From the NCBI GenBank assembly GCA_030386875.1, contig CM059563.1, positions 32,836,139-32,900,138 on the forward strand: a stretch of DNA of 64,000 nucleotides. The letters run 5' to 3'. Origin of the DNA: Morinoia aosen. Its lineage: Eukaryota; Arthropoda; Malacostraca; Amphipoda; Talitridae. The translations under genes and the position numbers were made by a program. The notes under the pieces were generated by a model that was not told the origin of the DNA, did no database searches, and saw only the letters and a list, made by a program, of their open reading frames with translations. This document shows, in pieces, positions 22,256 through 33,758 of this stretch. Every line of letters begins with the position of its first letter. Position 1 is the stretch's first letter.

Positions 22256-23384
22256 TTAAGGGGGTCCTCCGAGGCCCCTTTTCTCTTTGATGGTCATTTT
22301 TCATGTTTTTGTTGGAAAAGGACCCTTAGTTGGTAGACTATTCGGTCCTAAAATTTTATGGCGCTACGGACAATAGATCCCCCCAGGGGGGGGTGGGGTT
22401 AAGGGGACCCAAATCTGGAATTTTTGACCCCATTTTGACCCCATATAAAAAAAAACCGGACATGGAAAATTTGAGACTATACTTTTGTTCGATATGCTTC
22501 AAGGATTCTAAAACTGTCTTTGTTTTTGTTCTAGCATTAAAACTCAATGAGTTCTATTCCTTTGAAATAGCAATACCAAAGGACTAAAAATCAATATGTC
22601 AATTTTTTTCCAAAACTAAGTCCTGAAGCAAAAAAATGTATAGAAGAAATTGTTTCTTTTCAAAAGTTACATAATTCAGTCAAATTTCATAAGAATCAGA
22701 CCGAAAACAAAAAATTTCATAATTTTTATGAAGCAAAATTTTTTTTTTGCATGGAAATTACAATTCACAGTGTGAATATGAAGTTATGCATGGAGATTTT
22801 CGAAATAAAAATGAAAACAGCATTCAATTACATAAATTTTCCATTATATTACACTTCCAACAAAAATTTTGTTTATGGGCCTGTAGTGTTAAGTTACTTA
22901 CTTTCAAAATTCAAAAGAATAGTAGTCATTGAGTTTTTATGCTTGGAAGAAAACAAAGACAGTTTTAGAATCCATGGAACATTTCTAACAAAGTTATATT
23001 GCCACTTTTTCCATTTTTCATTCTAATTTTTTATCATAGTTCAAATCCAAAAATTTCAGTATCTATGATATATTGGATAAAATATTGCATATATAAGAAA
23101 TAAAATTCAAATACATAATATCTGAATATTTCTTTGTTAGAAATGTTCCAAGGTTTCCAAAACTGTATTTGAATTTGTTCTAGCATAAAAACTCAATGAT
23201 TTCTATTTGTTTGAAATAGGTATAAAAATGACCCAAAAAACTAACATTTCAAATTTTTCAGAAAAACTAAGGCCCAAATCAAACAATTTTATGATTTCAA
23301 ATGTTTGTCTTGCAAAAATACATATATTGACCAAATTTCAGACCGATCGGATCAAAAAATATTTTTTCCGGAGGCCCCCCTTTA
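22256..23384. mobile_element. TTAAGG-type element next to the piggyBac end
   Basis: The left end TTAAGGGGGTCCTCCGAGGC starts on the very TTAA that closes the piggyBac element. The right end, CGGAGGCCCCCCTTTA, is its imperfect inverse. The interior is AT-rich, with an inverted pair of blocks around TTCTAAAACTGTCTTTGTTT (22510 and inverse near 22960). No coding region. Confidence 0.6.
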
Positions 23385-24376
23385 GGGAATCGAACGAATT
23401 TTTTTGTATAAAACTTCGAAAATTAATAAAAAATACTTCAAGAGTGAAATAAGCTTGGAACACACAACATTCACAACATGTTTAGAACATTCGAATGGAT
23501 GTTCAGAGCCCTAACATTTTTGAAATTTACCCATATTCCCCTTTCCTTTACCCCCCCCCCCTCTCAAAGGGAAATTTTTAAAAAAATCTTATTTCTCAGT
23601 CAATATTGTACATAGACAGTTATTTTTTGTTTGATTCACAATGAACTGGTCTACAAAATTGTAATCCTGTTTTTTGATATCGCTTCAAAAAAAATTATAA
23701 GTTTTTAAATTTTTTATAACAAAATATATTACGTTTTAGTTATTACTTTGAATTTTTTTCTAATTAACGTATAAAATAATTACGCAGGTTCATAGTACTC
23801 ACTTTGATCTATATGATGCAAAAAAGATCTCCATAAGTAAAAAACTGAAGAAATAATTAAAAAACTGGAACGCTTTTTCCTCATAAAGTTTTTTTGCTCA
23901 ATTTCACTTACAGTTTTTCACTTATGAAGGAGATCTTTTTTGCATCATGGAGATCAATGTAAGTACTGTAAATGCTAGCTTATTTTGATTTGAAAAATTG
24001 TTTAGAAATTTTTACATTGTCCGTAGAAATACAACAACTGTTTTTAATATTCTAATAGTTGTCAATTTTTTTTTTGTAAAAACAAATAACTGGACCTAGT
24101 TTTGATAGATATTTGCATTGTGAATCTAACAAAATAAAACCATTTGCCTCTATGTACAATGTTGGCTGAGAAAAAGAAAATTGTTTGAAAATTATAAAAA
24201 GAAAATTGTTTGAGAGGGGAGGGGAAGGTATAGGTAAATTTAAAAAAAATTTGGGCTATAACTGTTTATTCGAATGTTATAAACATGCTGTGAATACTCG
24301 AGAGCTTATTTCCCTCTGGAAGTTTTTGTTTTTATTTTTCAAAGAATTCATAGGAAAAAGCGTTCGATACCCTTAA
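23381..24376. mobile_element. 1-kb foldback element
   Basis: Nearly the whole length is an inverted repeat. The left arm begins TTTAGGGAATCGAACG and the right arm ends with the inverse of TTAAGGGTATCGAACG. Matching inner blocks include the CCCCTTTCCTTTACC / GGGGAAGGTATAGG pair and the CTTATGGAGATC / GGAGATC blocks close to the centre (about 23870-23890). No gene. Confidence 0.7.
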
Positions 24377-25211
24377 TGAAATATCATATGGTAAATTATA
24401 TTGATATAGGTTCATAATCTCAAAATGACACTGACAAGGGAGTTTTAGCACCTTAATACATTTAACAATGCTCAACAACTGTTGCTCAGTTCAATAATGG
24501 AAATATATTTTGGAAATTGTTGGCGGCAGGTTTTATGATTGTGGCAATAGAGAATTTTTGAAATAAAACAATAGGCCTAAAAACATTTTCAAAATCTTGC
24601 AAATCTCGAACTTGAAAAATCTTGTTAATAAGGATTTGCTACTAGTACAAATAATGTAGCACTAATTCAGGTAAATCAATGAAATTAGAGCTATTTGGAA
24701 TAAACTCATAATGATGTTAAATTGAGCAAATTAATGCCTATAAAAGTAAAAGCTTTGAATCATTGTTTCCCAAATCTTTCCTTTCTTACCCAATTTGAAA
24801 GACTGCAATAAGGATTGTTATTTATCATGTAAGATCTTATCAACATCCATGAATATGGATATAGTCAAATATTATATACTTTCTCTGAATATTTAGATTC
24901 AATTTATTGATCATAAGTTATGAGCATCTCGAATTATTATTGTCAAGAAAATCAATAGAATCAATTTGTTCTATTTTAATATTTTCAAAATAATTCAAAT
25001 TGCTTCCAAGGATAATTTATCATTCGTTAGAAAACTATTACTACTAAGAACTAAATGAAAAAATTTCTGAATATAGGAGAGTTTATTATGTAATCTGTAT
25101 TTTTAATCTACCTTCTTATTTTTATTCTATTTTGTACCTGCTCCTTTTATACCCAGTTGCACTGTCATTTGACCTGAACTTTGTATTTGATGAGAAAACT
25201 CGAACATAATA
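24377..25211. other. Unrecognised AT-rich stretch
   Basis: No frame, repeat boundary or RNA signal could be supported here. Confidence 0.4.
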
Positions 25212-25440
25212 TTAACCCTTTAACGCCCACATTTTTATACTCATATTACCGTTATGACAACCACTATCACTAAACCGACACTGGCATTAGGTAGTCACTA
25301 TTATCAAGATGGGGAAGGAACTGCCACTCGGCAGTGCAGTTCAAAGGACACATTAGTGAACAAATTGAATAAGAAATACGATATATTATTGTTATTTTTG
25401 AAAGAGGACGAAATAGTCCAGTTGGGCAGTAAAGGGTTAA
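25212..25440. mobile_element. 221-bp piggyBac-like MITE, copy 2
   Basis: TTAA at 25212-25215 and 25437-25440. Ends are CCCTTTAACGCCCA and a slightly altered inverse (TGGGCAGTAAAGGG). It aligns with copy 1 at 653-881 over the full length, with a modest number of differences. Confidence 0.85.
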
Positions 25441-25626
25441 TATATGTTATACTGAAATGTGAGACAGAATAAGCTGGCTTATAGTGATAAGTAGTGTCTG
25501 AGAATTTGCTGCAAATATTTTTTAAAAAAAATTCAATTGATATAATTATTGTGATTCTATTATAGGATGTAATGTAATGAAAAACTTGATGTATTGAAGA
25601 ATGCTTATTATGATTGGCAAAATGAG

Positions 25627-26463
25627 TTCCTTTACAGAGAGATACCCCCATTTTTAAACAATTTTTTTATTGAACCTATAGCAATGAAATTTGGTGTACA
25701 GATAGCAAATGCAAATGAAAAGCTTTTTTTTTGATGAAAAAATGCAATTTTTTCCATAGAAAACGAGATATTCATAGAAAACAAGATAATCATAGAAAAC
25801 AAAATTTGTGTGGGAGGGATTCAAAATGCTTCTCCTGTTTTTGAGCTACAGTGATGTATGAGTATCATAGGATGAGGAAAAAATCCAGGATTACCATAAC
25901 CTATATATCATTCTCCAAATTCCTATTTAAAATGAAAGTATAAAAAATCTAAATCATACTTTTTCCCTGTAAAATTTCGCACCTGTGACATCATAACTTT
26001 TGATTGACAATGAATTAGAAATTGCCACATAGGTTATGGTAATCTCTGCGTCCTTCTGCATCCTACGATACTCATCCCATCACTGTAAAGGACACAAAAA
26101 CTGTAGAAAAGGCATTTTGAAACCCCAAAATCCTAACCTCCAAAAAAAAAATTAACGTAAAGAATCTCAATTTTTCTTTATCATTAATGGCGGGATCAGC
26201 TAAGACCCATGCAATCTTTGTACAGTTATAAAGAGACATAAAAGCTTATGTAGTAATGTCAAGCCATGAAGAAATAGCATGGTTGGGCCTGTAACATGAT
26301 GAAATACCACCTTCCCCTAACTTCAAGCCCCCATAGTGGGCGAACGAGCAAACCTAAGAAGCTCATTTTTTCACAGGGTGTACCTGACATTTTAAGTTTC
26401 TTATTGCAGCTAAAATCAAAATCAAATAAAATTTTATGTTTCTGGGGTGTATCTTCCCTTAAG
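25627..26463. mobile_element. TTAAGG-type foldback MITE, left of an inverted pair
   Basis: The right end reads GGGTGTATCTTCCCTTAA. The left end (CCTTTACAGAGAGATACCCC) is its diverged partner. It contains an internal inverted repeat around GAGCTACAGTGATG and ACGATACTCAT (25840-25870 and 26060-26090). The whole element aligns, in inverse orientation, with 27688-28547, including GGGCGAACGAGC near 26338 against its inverse near 27818. Confidence 0.65.
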
Positions 26464-27425
26464 CAAATTTCAGTTTTATAGCCTACTATAGTATGTTAAA
26501 TTTAAACTCTCTGCAAAATAGTTCAAGCAATATGAGTGAGAAGTTCTTGTAATGAGATTCAAGAAATTAAAGTATTTTAGCAGTGGCTTCATTAATAAGT
26601 TGGACTCATGACCACTGAAAAGTACCATTTAGTTAAAATTTGTAAAGAAAACATTAAGCACTAAGTTTTATAAGTTTAACGGACCTTTTCCAGATGAGCC
26701 CCGTCACTAATGTAACGCAAAAGTGTATTCACTTGTAACTTTTGAAATGATGCACCTAATAACTTCAAATACTCCCAAATAAATTATTAAAGCATTATTT
26801 TTTGAAGAGTAATTTAAAGTTGATAGGTGCATTATTTTGAAAGAGATAAGTGGGTGAACTTGTGTGTTATGACGGCATGCAAGTTGAATAGATATATCAA
26901 AAAATGTAGGTAGCATATAAAAAGCTTTTTCTGTATATCTACAATACCAAAAGAATGTTCCAATCTTTTGTTTGAGTGTAATTTGAAGTTGATGGATGCA
27001 TTACTTCAAAAGTTACAAGTGGGTGAACTTATGTGTTGCATTAGTGGTGGGGCTTATCTGGAAAAGATCCAGTGTAACTTGCTTGGTCAAAAAACATTTC
27101 TACCGTGGTTTGTGGTAAACAATTCTAGTCAGTATTCAGTAATGGAAGCTTTATACCTGAATTGAAATTGCTCGGAGAGTCAGCTGTAGGAAAGAAATAT
27201 TTTTTGATCAGATGAAATATGGACAGAATCATATAAATAGAAATGTCTCAGTTTGTTGGTGATTAACTTGCTGTCTTACTGTCATTAAAAATGCTATTAA
27301 AAAATCCAAGAAAAATGGAATTGCATTGCTTTCTATAATTTTAATTCATATGAACATTCAAACTACTATCCAAGGAGTATATTTTGTCAATGAGCATCAA
27401 TCAAAGTAATTTATTTTGCTTAGGA
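26464..27425. other. Sequence between the inverted MITE pair
   Basis: No gene recognised. Two blocks around 26740-26850 and 26960-27030 share the AATTTGAAGTTGATGGATGC-like text in related form (ACTTTTGAAATGATGCACC and TTACTTCAAAAGTTACAAGT), which suggests a local decayed inverted repeat. Confidence 0.4.
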
Positions 27426-27687
27426 AGCCCCTTGGGAGGATACAACTATTAAATACATGAAAAATAACATTCCCATTGAGAAAATGTGAGGTCGTAATCT
27501 GAGAATTGTGTAAGCCTTCTTATTATTGAAATAGAATAATTTCTATACATTGGGTTCTTGTGTTAAAACACATCTTAATTTCTATGCATTGGGTCCTTGT
27601 GTTTAGATCCCACATTTTCGTAACTATTTAATAAATGGTGCCTCTGTCTTCCCTGTCTTTGGAAAACCTTTTTTGTTGTTAGGGAGG
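27426..27687 (+). mobile_element. Diverged copy of the CCCCTCAGGGG SINE family
   Basis: It starts GCCCCTTGGGAGGATACAAC, matching the 5' end of the copies at 38256 and 39975, and ends with AAATGGTGCCTCTGTCTTCC and TTAGGGAGGCTTAAG as in their 3' ends. A 55-bp segment around TTTCTATACATTGGGTTCTT is duplicated inside at 27539-27605. The preserved 5' start shows that the family has a defined beginning. Confidence 0.6.
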
Positions 27688-28547
27688 CTTAAGGACAGCT
27701 CCCCCCTTATGAATCCATGTTTTTGAGATTTCTTGAGAAACTGGGATTTTTGCTGCTATAAGAAATGTAAGAGGTCAGGTACATCCTGTGAAAAAATAAG
27801 ACTCGTACGTTCACTCGTTCGCCCACTACGGGGGTTTAAAGAATGGGGGGGAGGGGGAAGTGGTATTTTATCATGTTACACCTCCCCCATGGCACTTTCT
27901 TCACGGCACGAAGTTGCTATGTCATCTTCTATGTCTCTGGATTACTCTATAATGTTTTCAGGGGTCTAACTTGAACCAAAAATTGAACAAAATTTCTTAT
28001 TTAAATTGTTTATGTTTCTTTGTTTTGCTTATAATGTAAACAATGGTTTTTGGGATTTCAAAATGCTTCTCCTCCTACAGTTTTTGAGCTACAGTAATGA
28101 TTTTGGTATCATTGTATGCGAGAAGACACAGGTTTTTATGGAAGATAAAATTTGTTTCCTTAAATTTCCATTTTCAATATGAGGTAGCGTAAAAATTGAG
28201 AAAAAAATCCTGTTTCAAAAAAGTGCAGCTGTATGACGTCATAACTCATGTAACTCATGAACAATAAATAATTTTGGAATGAATTTTAGGTTCCATAAAA
28301 GCCCGTGTCTTCCTGCATCCAATGATACCAAAATCATCACTGTAGCTCAAAAACTGTAGGAGGAGAAGATTTTTGAAACCCCCCCTCCTCAAATTTCGTT
28401 TTCTTAGATTTCCCATTTTCTTTTCAAGAAAATCGAACTTATGCTCTAAGCAAAAACGATTCCAAATTCAATTTCTTATCAGTATACCAAATTTCATTGT
28501 TCTAGGTTCCATAATAAAGAAAAAAGTCCGTAAGGGGACGCTGTCCT
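27688..28547. mobile_element. TTAAGG-type foldback MITE, right of the inverted pair
   Basis: Ends are TTAAGGACAGCTCCCCCCTT and the inverse of TTAAGGACAGCGTCCCCTTA. An inner inverted repeat surrounds CTACAGTTTTTGAGCTACAG (28070-28095) and its inverse near 28340-28365. A TTAA or TA target duplication fits both ends. No transposase. The end lies only 130 bp upstream of the host exon at 28677. Confidence 0.7.
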
Positions 28548-28676
28548 TAAATCAACCAATAACCTGATCTTTATTTGGTGAGGGAGCTAGACTTAACTGC
28601 GAAATTAATTATATTTTTTTCTAGGATATTTGATGATATTTTCTCTTTGCTCATATCTGCACAATTACCTATACAG

Positions 28677-28916
28677 GTTGCTATGAATTATGAGGAAGAT
28701 ATGGCCAAAGCTAAATGTAAAAAAATGGAAGACTTCGTTCACCATTCGGTGATCTGTGACTGTTGTGATGGTCCCGTGATAGGATTCAGGTACAGATGTC
28801 TCACTTGCCCTGATCTTGATCTCTGTGAGCATTGTGAGAGGAATCAGGCTCATGCTCAACACAACATGATCCGCATCAGTTGCATCAACAAAGATTCTCC
28901 TGCCACTCATGCTCAG
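28677..28916 (+). CDS. ZZ zinc-finger exon of a p62/sequestosome-1-like protein
   Basis: An internal exon of 80 codons. The acceptor is ACCTATACAG before 28677 and the donor is CAG/GTATTA after 28916, both at phase 0. It encodes a ZZ-type zinc finger with VHHSVICDCCDGPVIGFRYR, then CLTCPDLDLCEHCE and HAQHNMIRI. The C-x2-C pairs, the DLC triad and the H-x-n-H pair needed for two zinc ions are all present. The pattern VIC..C.GPV.G.RY.C..CP..DLC..CE follows p62/SQSTM1 and Drosophila ref(2)P more closely than other ZZ proteins. In that family the ZZ lies after the PB1 domain of an autophagy receptor and binds N-degrons or signalling kinases. PB1 and UBA exons were not found in the window. NBR1 is the main alternative. 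The ORF upstream of 28677 is intronic read-through. Confidence 0.8.
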
Positions 28917-29439
28917 GTATTATGATTGGAAAACCCAAAATCCTGAGTCTATAAAATATCTCTTGTATTTTCATTTCGTATATCCAAAGATTTGCTTTAC
29001 GAGTGCTTTATTAAATTATGCAGTTTCACTGCATGTTGGTGGAGTAATCAGATATAATTAAATTTTTAAGTTATTTTGTTTGAAAGGAAGGAATTTTTCA
29101 TTAACTGTTTTGCAAATTGTTTTTCTCACTCTCTCATTTTTTTGGTTTTAAATGTGTTCACTGCCTGGCTCATGAGCTGTGGTGCACTTTCTGTGAGACA
29201 ACACTTTGTGCTCTTGTGTGAAGATGGCAACTGATGAATTTGTGATAAGTGAATGCAGTGGTTGTTTGGCTTTACTGCATAGTTAATGTACTAATCCTGC
29301 AGCATTCAACGTAATGCTATGAAAATCTTGTTGTGGTAAACTTTTCCATAAGGCTAAGATCATTGGTACAAAGGCATCAAAGTTCTTGGTGATTTTGATG
29401 ACATGTTAATAATTTAGCTTTCATGAAAATCAGTGAAAT

Positions 29440-32400
29440 TAGTGATGTACCGATGTATCAGGATCGGCAGTATCGGCCATTTTTAGTGGTATCGGTATCG
29501 GCAAAATCCGGCCGATACTTTACCGATACTTTCCAATAATACGTATTTTATCATTAAAATGAAGGTCATAAATCATGAAAGTAAAAAGTATGTAACCTAA
29601 TAATACCCGTTGTGTGTTTATTTATATATTTATTCGGTGTCTGCTTCAATATAGGTTGTGTGAGTTTGCGGTATCATGGATACCGAATTCTTCAGTGGAA
29701 CATTAAAAGATGGCGTTTTCATGCATTTAAATATTTGACATTTTATTAGAATAGGTTAGCTTAGATTTGGATAGGCTAGGTTAGCACAGGTTAGGTAATA
29801 CTGACAGAATTTTTTCTCGGGTCCGCTCAACGATGACATTATCCATGGAATCTCCACGGGTCTGCTACTAGCTAATAATACCCTTGGTTTATTTGGAGTC
29901 CGCTTCTTCCATTTTCTTTGTCACGCTCATGAGGAGAGTTATAGTGACCGTATCTGTGATACGAGTTTCACCAGTGCGCAAGTACAAGAATACTTTTCAT
30001 CACAGTTGCTGTTAGGATGAATACATTCGTTGGGCACCACATTTGGAAAATTTGTTTTCAAGAAAGTTAGTGAATCCCGTCATTTCTGAAGGGCTGTGCG
30101 TACTTGTAATCAAATAAAGAACCTATTCATACCTAGTAAATTAGCTAGCTAACTGTTGAATTATAGCGTTTAATCAGGCCCGCTAACTGAATTCACTACT
30201 TTGAATTCCCAATGAGTCACGGTCATAACTGAAAGCTATGTAGCATGAATAGTTAAACCCTGTAGCGACATAAAATTATTATACTTTTACGACTAAAACC
30301 TATATAGTTTGACCTGATGTCCATATCTTCAAGTATGTGCCTACCTGTCCCCCAACAACAGGCTAAAAAAACCAAACTAATTTAATAAAGTTGAAGGTAC
30401 GTCTGAAAGTTTTTGTGAATTTGATATAGAAGTAGCTGAAAATTCTATTTTAATTTAGCTGTAAATCGTCAAATATTCCGAAGCTAAGAATTTATTTTAA
30501 TTTAGCAAGTATATCGCCGTTCAGAACGAATTTTGTACTTTTCTTCTATGTTAAGATGTTGGTAAAATTCACCAACAATCTTATAGTTGAATACATCTGA
30601 ACGGGTCAGTTGATTGCTTTAATTGCAACCTGATGAATTTAAAAACGAGGAAAATTTAAGGAACTTAATCATGTTTACCAGGAATACGTTTCGGAGTCCA
30701 GCTCCATCATCAGTTCGTAAAAGTAAAATTCATTATGACTACAATAAAAGAAAAAAGAAAATGTTGGATACAGTCATTAATGGAAATCACGAAAAAAAAA
30801 ATCAAAACATGTCCCAGAGAAAATAAAATCGACATGATCTACTTACAATTTGTAATGGGTAGGAACCGTCAGAATTGTTGAGAGCCGGTTTTCGTTTAAA
30901 AATATGTAACGACTCTAAAATTCCGAGGTCACATGTAGTTGAAGCCGAATCTAAGATTTTGAAGTCTGCAGAGGATATCGGTGCGTTGCATTTTACTGCG
31001 TGATTACGTACGAATATTGCGAACTAGTTTCCCGTGCGGAAGCTTCAACCCCGATGTTCAGCCATTCTGATATAAAATTTTTGTGCCATCATGCCGACGT
31101 ACGATGATGTGCACTGCACACAACTGTACAACTCTAAGAATAAATCAGAAAGGCTCGCTTCTCAATAAAAAGCGTATCCTTGTACCGGAATTGTATAATT
31201 TTAAGGTTGCTTCTTTTTTCCGCTACAAAGATACGCTTCCGATGGAGAAGTGAGCCTCTCTGATTTATTCTTAATAGTTGTACAGTTGTGTGCAGTGCAC
31301 ATCATCGTACGTCGGCATGACGTCACGAAATTTTTTATAACAGAATGGCCGAACATCGGGGTTGAAGCTTCCGCGCGGGGAACTAATTAGCTTACTCCTC
31401 ACACTCCGCAGTACGTAATCAAGCAGTAAAATGCAACGAACCAATATCCTCTGCGGACTTCAAAATCTTAGATTCGGCTTCAACTGCATGTGACCTTAGA
31501 ATTTTAGAATCTTTACATATTTTTAAACGAAAACCGGCCCTCAACAATTCTCATAGTTCCTACCCATTGCAAATTGTAACTAAATAATCTTGTCGATTTT
31601 AGTTTTTCTGGGACATGTTTTAAATTTACTTTTATTTTCTTGATTTCCTTTAATGACTGTATCCAACATTTTGTTTTTCTTTTATTGCAGACATAATGAT
31701 TTGTAAATTTACGAACTGATGAGGGATCTGGACTCCGAAACGTATTCCTAATAAATATGATCAAGTTCCTTGAAATTTTCGTTTTTAAATTCCTCATCTT
31801 ATAGATGGTTGCGTGTTTGCGGATATTTTCGGTTTCGGGGTTTATCGAATTTTACCATTTTCTTTCGCCAAAGTCTGTACTCGTATTTGGTGTGAATAAC
31901 ACGAAAAAGACAATCCTTTTTTGGAGAAATTATTGTTTTGGTCCACTTTTGGAGCCAGTTGCTATTATAGCTAGTCTACATTACGTTGCAACACGATTAG
32001 AAACACATATCTATTGAATGGATTTCATTTTGTTATTTTTCTCAACAATATAGTTAACATTGCAAGAGCATTTTATTTTTCACATTCGGAAACTTTTTTG
32101 TCAATATTTTTGTATTATTAGATATATAAGGAAATAATTTCATTATAACTCCCATGTAGGAGTTATAATGGTTTTATTTTAATACAAGTGTGCACGGCCC
32201 GCCAAAAATGGGATTCAATACCTTTCATGAACGAATTTTCAAGATGTAGCAGACAAACAAATACAGTATATCCATCCTAACAGTATCTGTGATGAACAAT
32301 ATTTTTGTACTTGCGCACGGGTGAAACTCGTATCACAGATACGGTCATTATAACTATCCTTATGAGCGTGAGTGACAGAGAAATGGAAGAAACTGACATC

Positions 32401-33235
32401 AAACAAATAAACCAAGGTCAAGGGTATTATTAGGTAGCAGCATGACCCATGGAAATGCCAAGGACAATGTCATCGTTGAGCTAGATGGACCCATGGAAAA
32501 ATTCCGTAAACATTATCTAACCTATGCTATCCTAATTCTATGTCGTGACTCGCACCGCCGCAAAGCACGTTCACGGCGCAAAGGCCTAGCGATCGTCATT
32601 ACATGGTAGCAACTGCGGTTCTTGTAGGCCCTACACCACTAATACGTTGTCCACTGTTGCCAATACGTGGAACGGAAAGTCGGGTAGGTTTAAAATGTAT
32701 AGGCCGAGCACATATGCACAAGAACACACAAAGCTCACTTGACTCGGAGTTCCCCGCCGGTGACAAATCACCATTACTCAAAAACGATTACTTCGGGCAC
32801 AGCTGTTCTCAAAATTACTGTATTTAGTTTAATGTCTTAATTATTAAATATGGTCTGAAAGCTGCACAAAAGCGACATGGTTAGGAAAAATGCGCAAATC
32901 ATGGCGATCACAACAACCTATCCAATCCTACTAACCTATCCTGATAAAATTTCAAACATATCATTGCATTTACAGACGATCTTTCAATGTTACAATGAGG
33001 AATTCGGTATCCATGATACCGCAAACTCAGACATCCTATGTTTCTTAAGAAGCGGACACCGAACAAATACATAAACAAACATACAACGGATATTATTAGG
33101 TTTGATGATTGTAAAAGTATCGGTATCGGTAGAAGTATCGGTCAAAGTATCGGTATTTTCAAGTATCGGAGTATCGGTATCGGCTAAAAAATGGGTATTG
33201 GTATCGGCCAAAAAAATGGTATCGGTACATCACTA
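29440..33235. mobile_element. 3.8-kb foldback element with TATCGG ends
   Basis: The ends are TAGTGATGTACCGAT and its exact inverse, followed inward by multiple TATCGG units. Arms of about 1.7-2 kb mirror each other around a centre near 31190-31210. For example, GATACCGAATTC near 29680 pairs with GAATTCGGTATC near 33003, and GATTCGGCTTCAACT near 31480 with its inverse near 30940. The right arm carries an extra block of about 390 bp at about 32545-32930. TAGTGATGTACCGAT resembles hAT termini (CAGTGATG...), but no transposase and no 8-bp duplication were found. Confidence 0.75.
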
Positions 33236-33743
33236 ACACCATCCATTAACAAATTAAACAACCACGGCGATATCACACATCCCTGTCTCACACCTATCAT
33301 GACTGGGAACCAATCACTCACCTCATTCCCTACTCTCACACATGCGCTGCTATCAATGTAGAAACTCTTCATCGCATTCAACATACTCCCACCCACTCCA
33401 TACAAGCCTACAACCGACCATAATGCATCACGGTCCACCCTGTCATACGCCTTCTCCAGATCAATAAACGCCCAATACACATCTTTTTCCTTTGCCAAGA
33501 ATTTCTCATTCACCTGTCTCACTGCAAACATTTGATCCACACAACCTCTACCACTTATAAAGCCACATTTTTCTTCAGCTAGCACACCATCCGTTATCAG
33601 TTTCACTCTTCCAATTAAAACTCTTCCATACAGCTTCCAAACAACACTCGGTAGACTTAGACTTCTGGAATTACTGCACTCACACCTGCCACCCTTTCCC
33701 TTATACAATGGACTACAAACGCACTACTCCAATCTACAGGCAC
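33236..33743 (-). pseudogene. LINE reverse transcriptase fragment
   Basis: A minus-strand frame (33184-33708) with reverse transcriptase blocks LPSVVWKLYGRVLIGRVK, CGFISGRGCVDQ, FIDLEKAYDRVDRDALW and VRQGCVISPWLFNLLMDGV. It covers RT domains about 2 to 4 and breaks off before the catalytic YxDD block, where the foldback element begins. The upstream part continues at 34404-34690 beyond an inserted SINE. By its style it is probably the same LINE family as the C-terminal pieces at 10778-11290 and 11426-12035, though no overlap allows proof. Confidence 0.85.
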
Positions 33744-33758
33744 TTTACTAGCATTAAA

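Noticed and set aside
25254-25651. ORFs on both strands across 25254-25651
   Set aside because: They overlap the 221-bp MITE and AT-rich flank and have no domain.
28575-28676. Coding start MVRELDLTAK upstream of the ZZ exon
   Set aside because: A splice acceptor lies directly before the conserved part, and the upstream codons are T-rich intron sequence.
33184-33235. C-terminal part SDVPIPFFWPIPIPIF of the RT fragment ORF
   Set aside because: This is read-through into the TATCGG repeat at the end of the foldback element.
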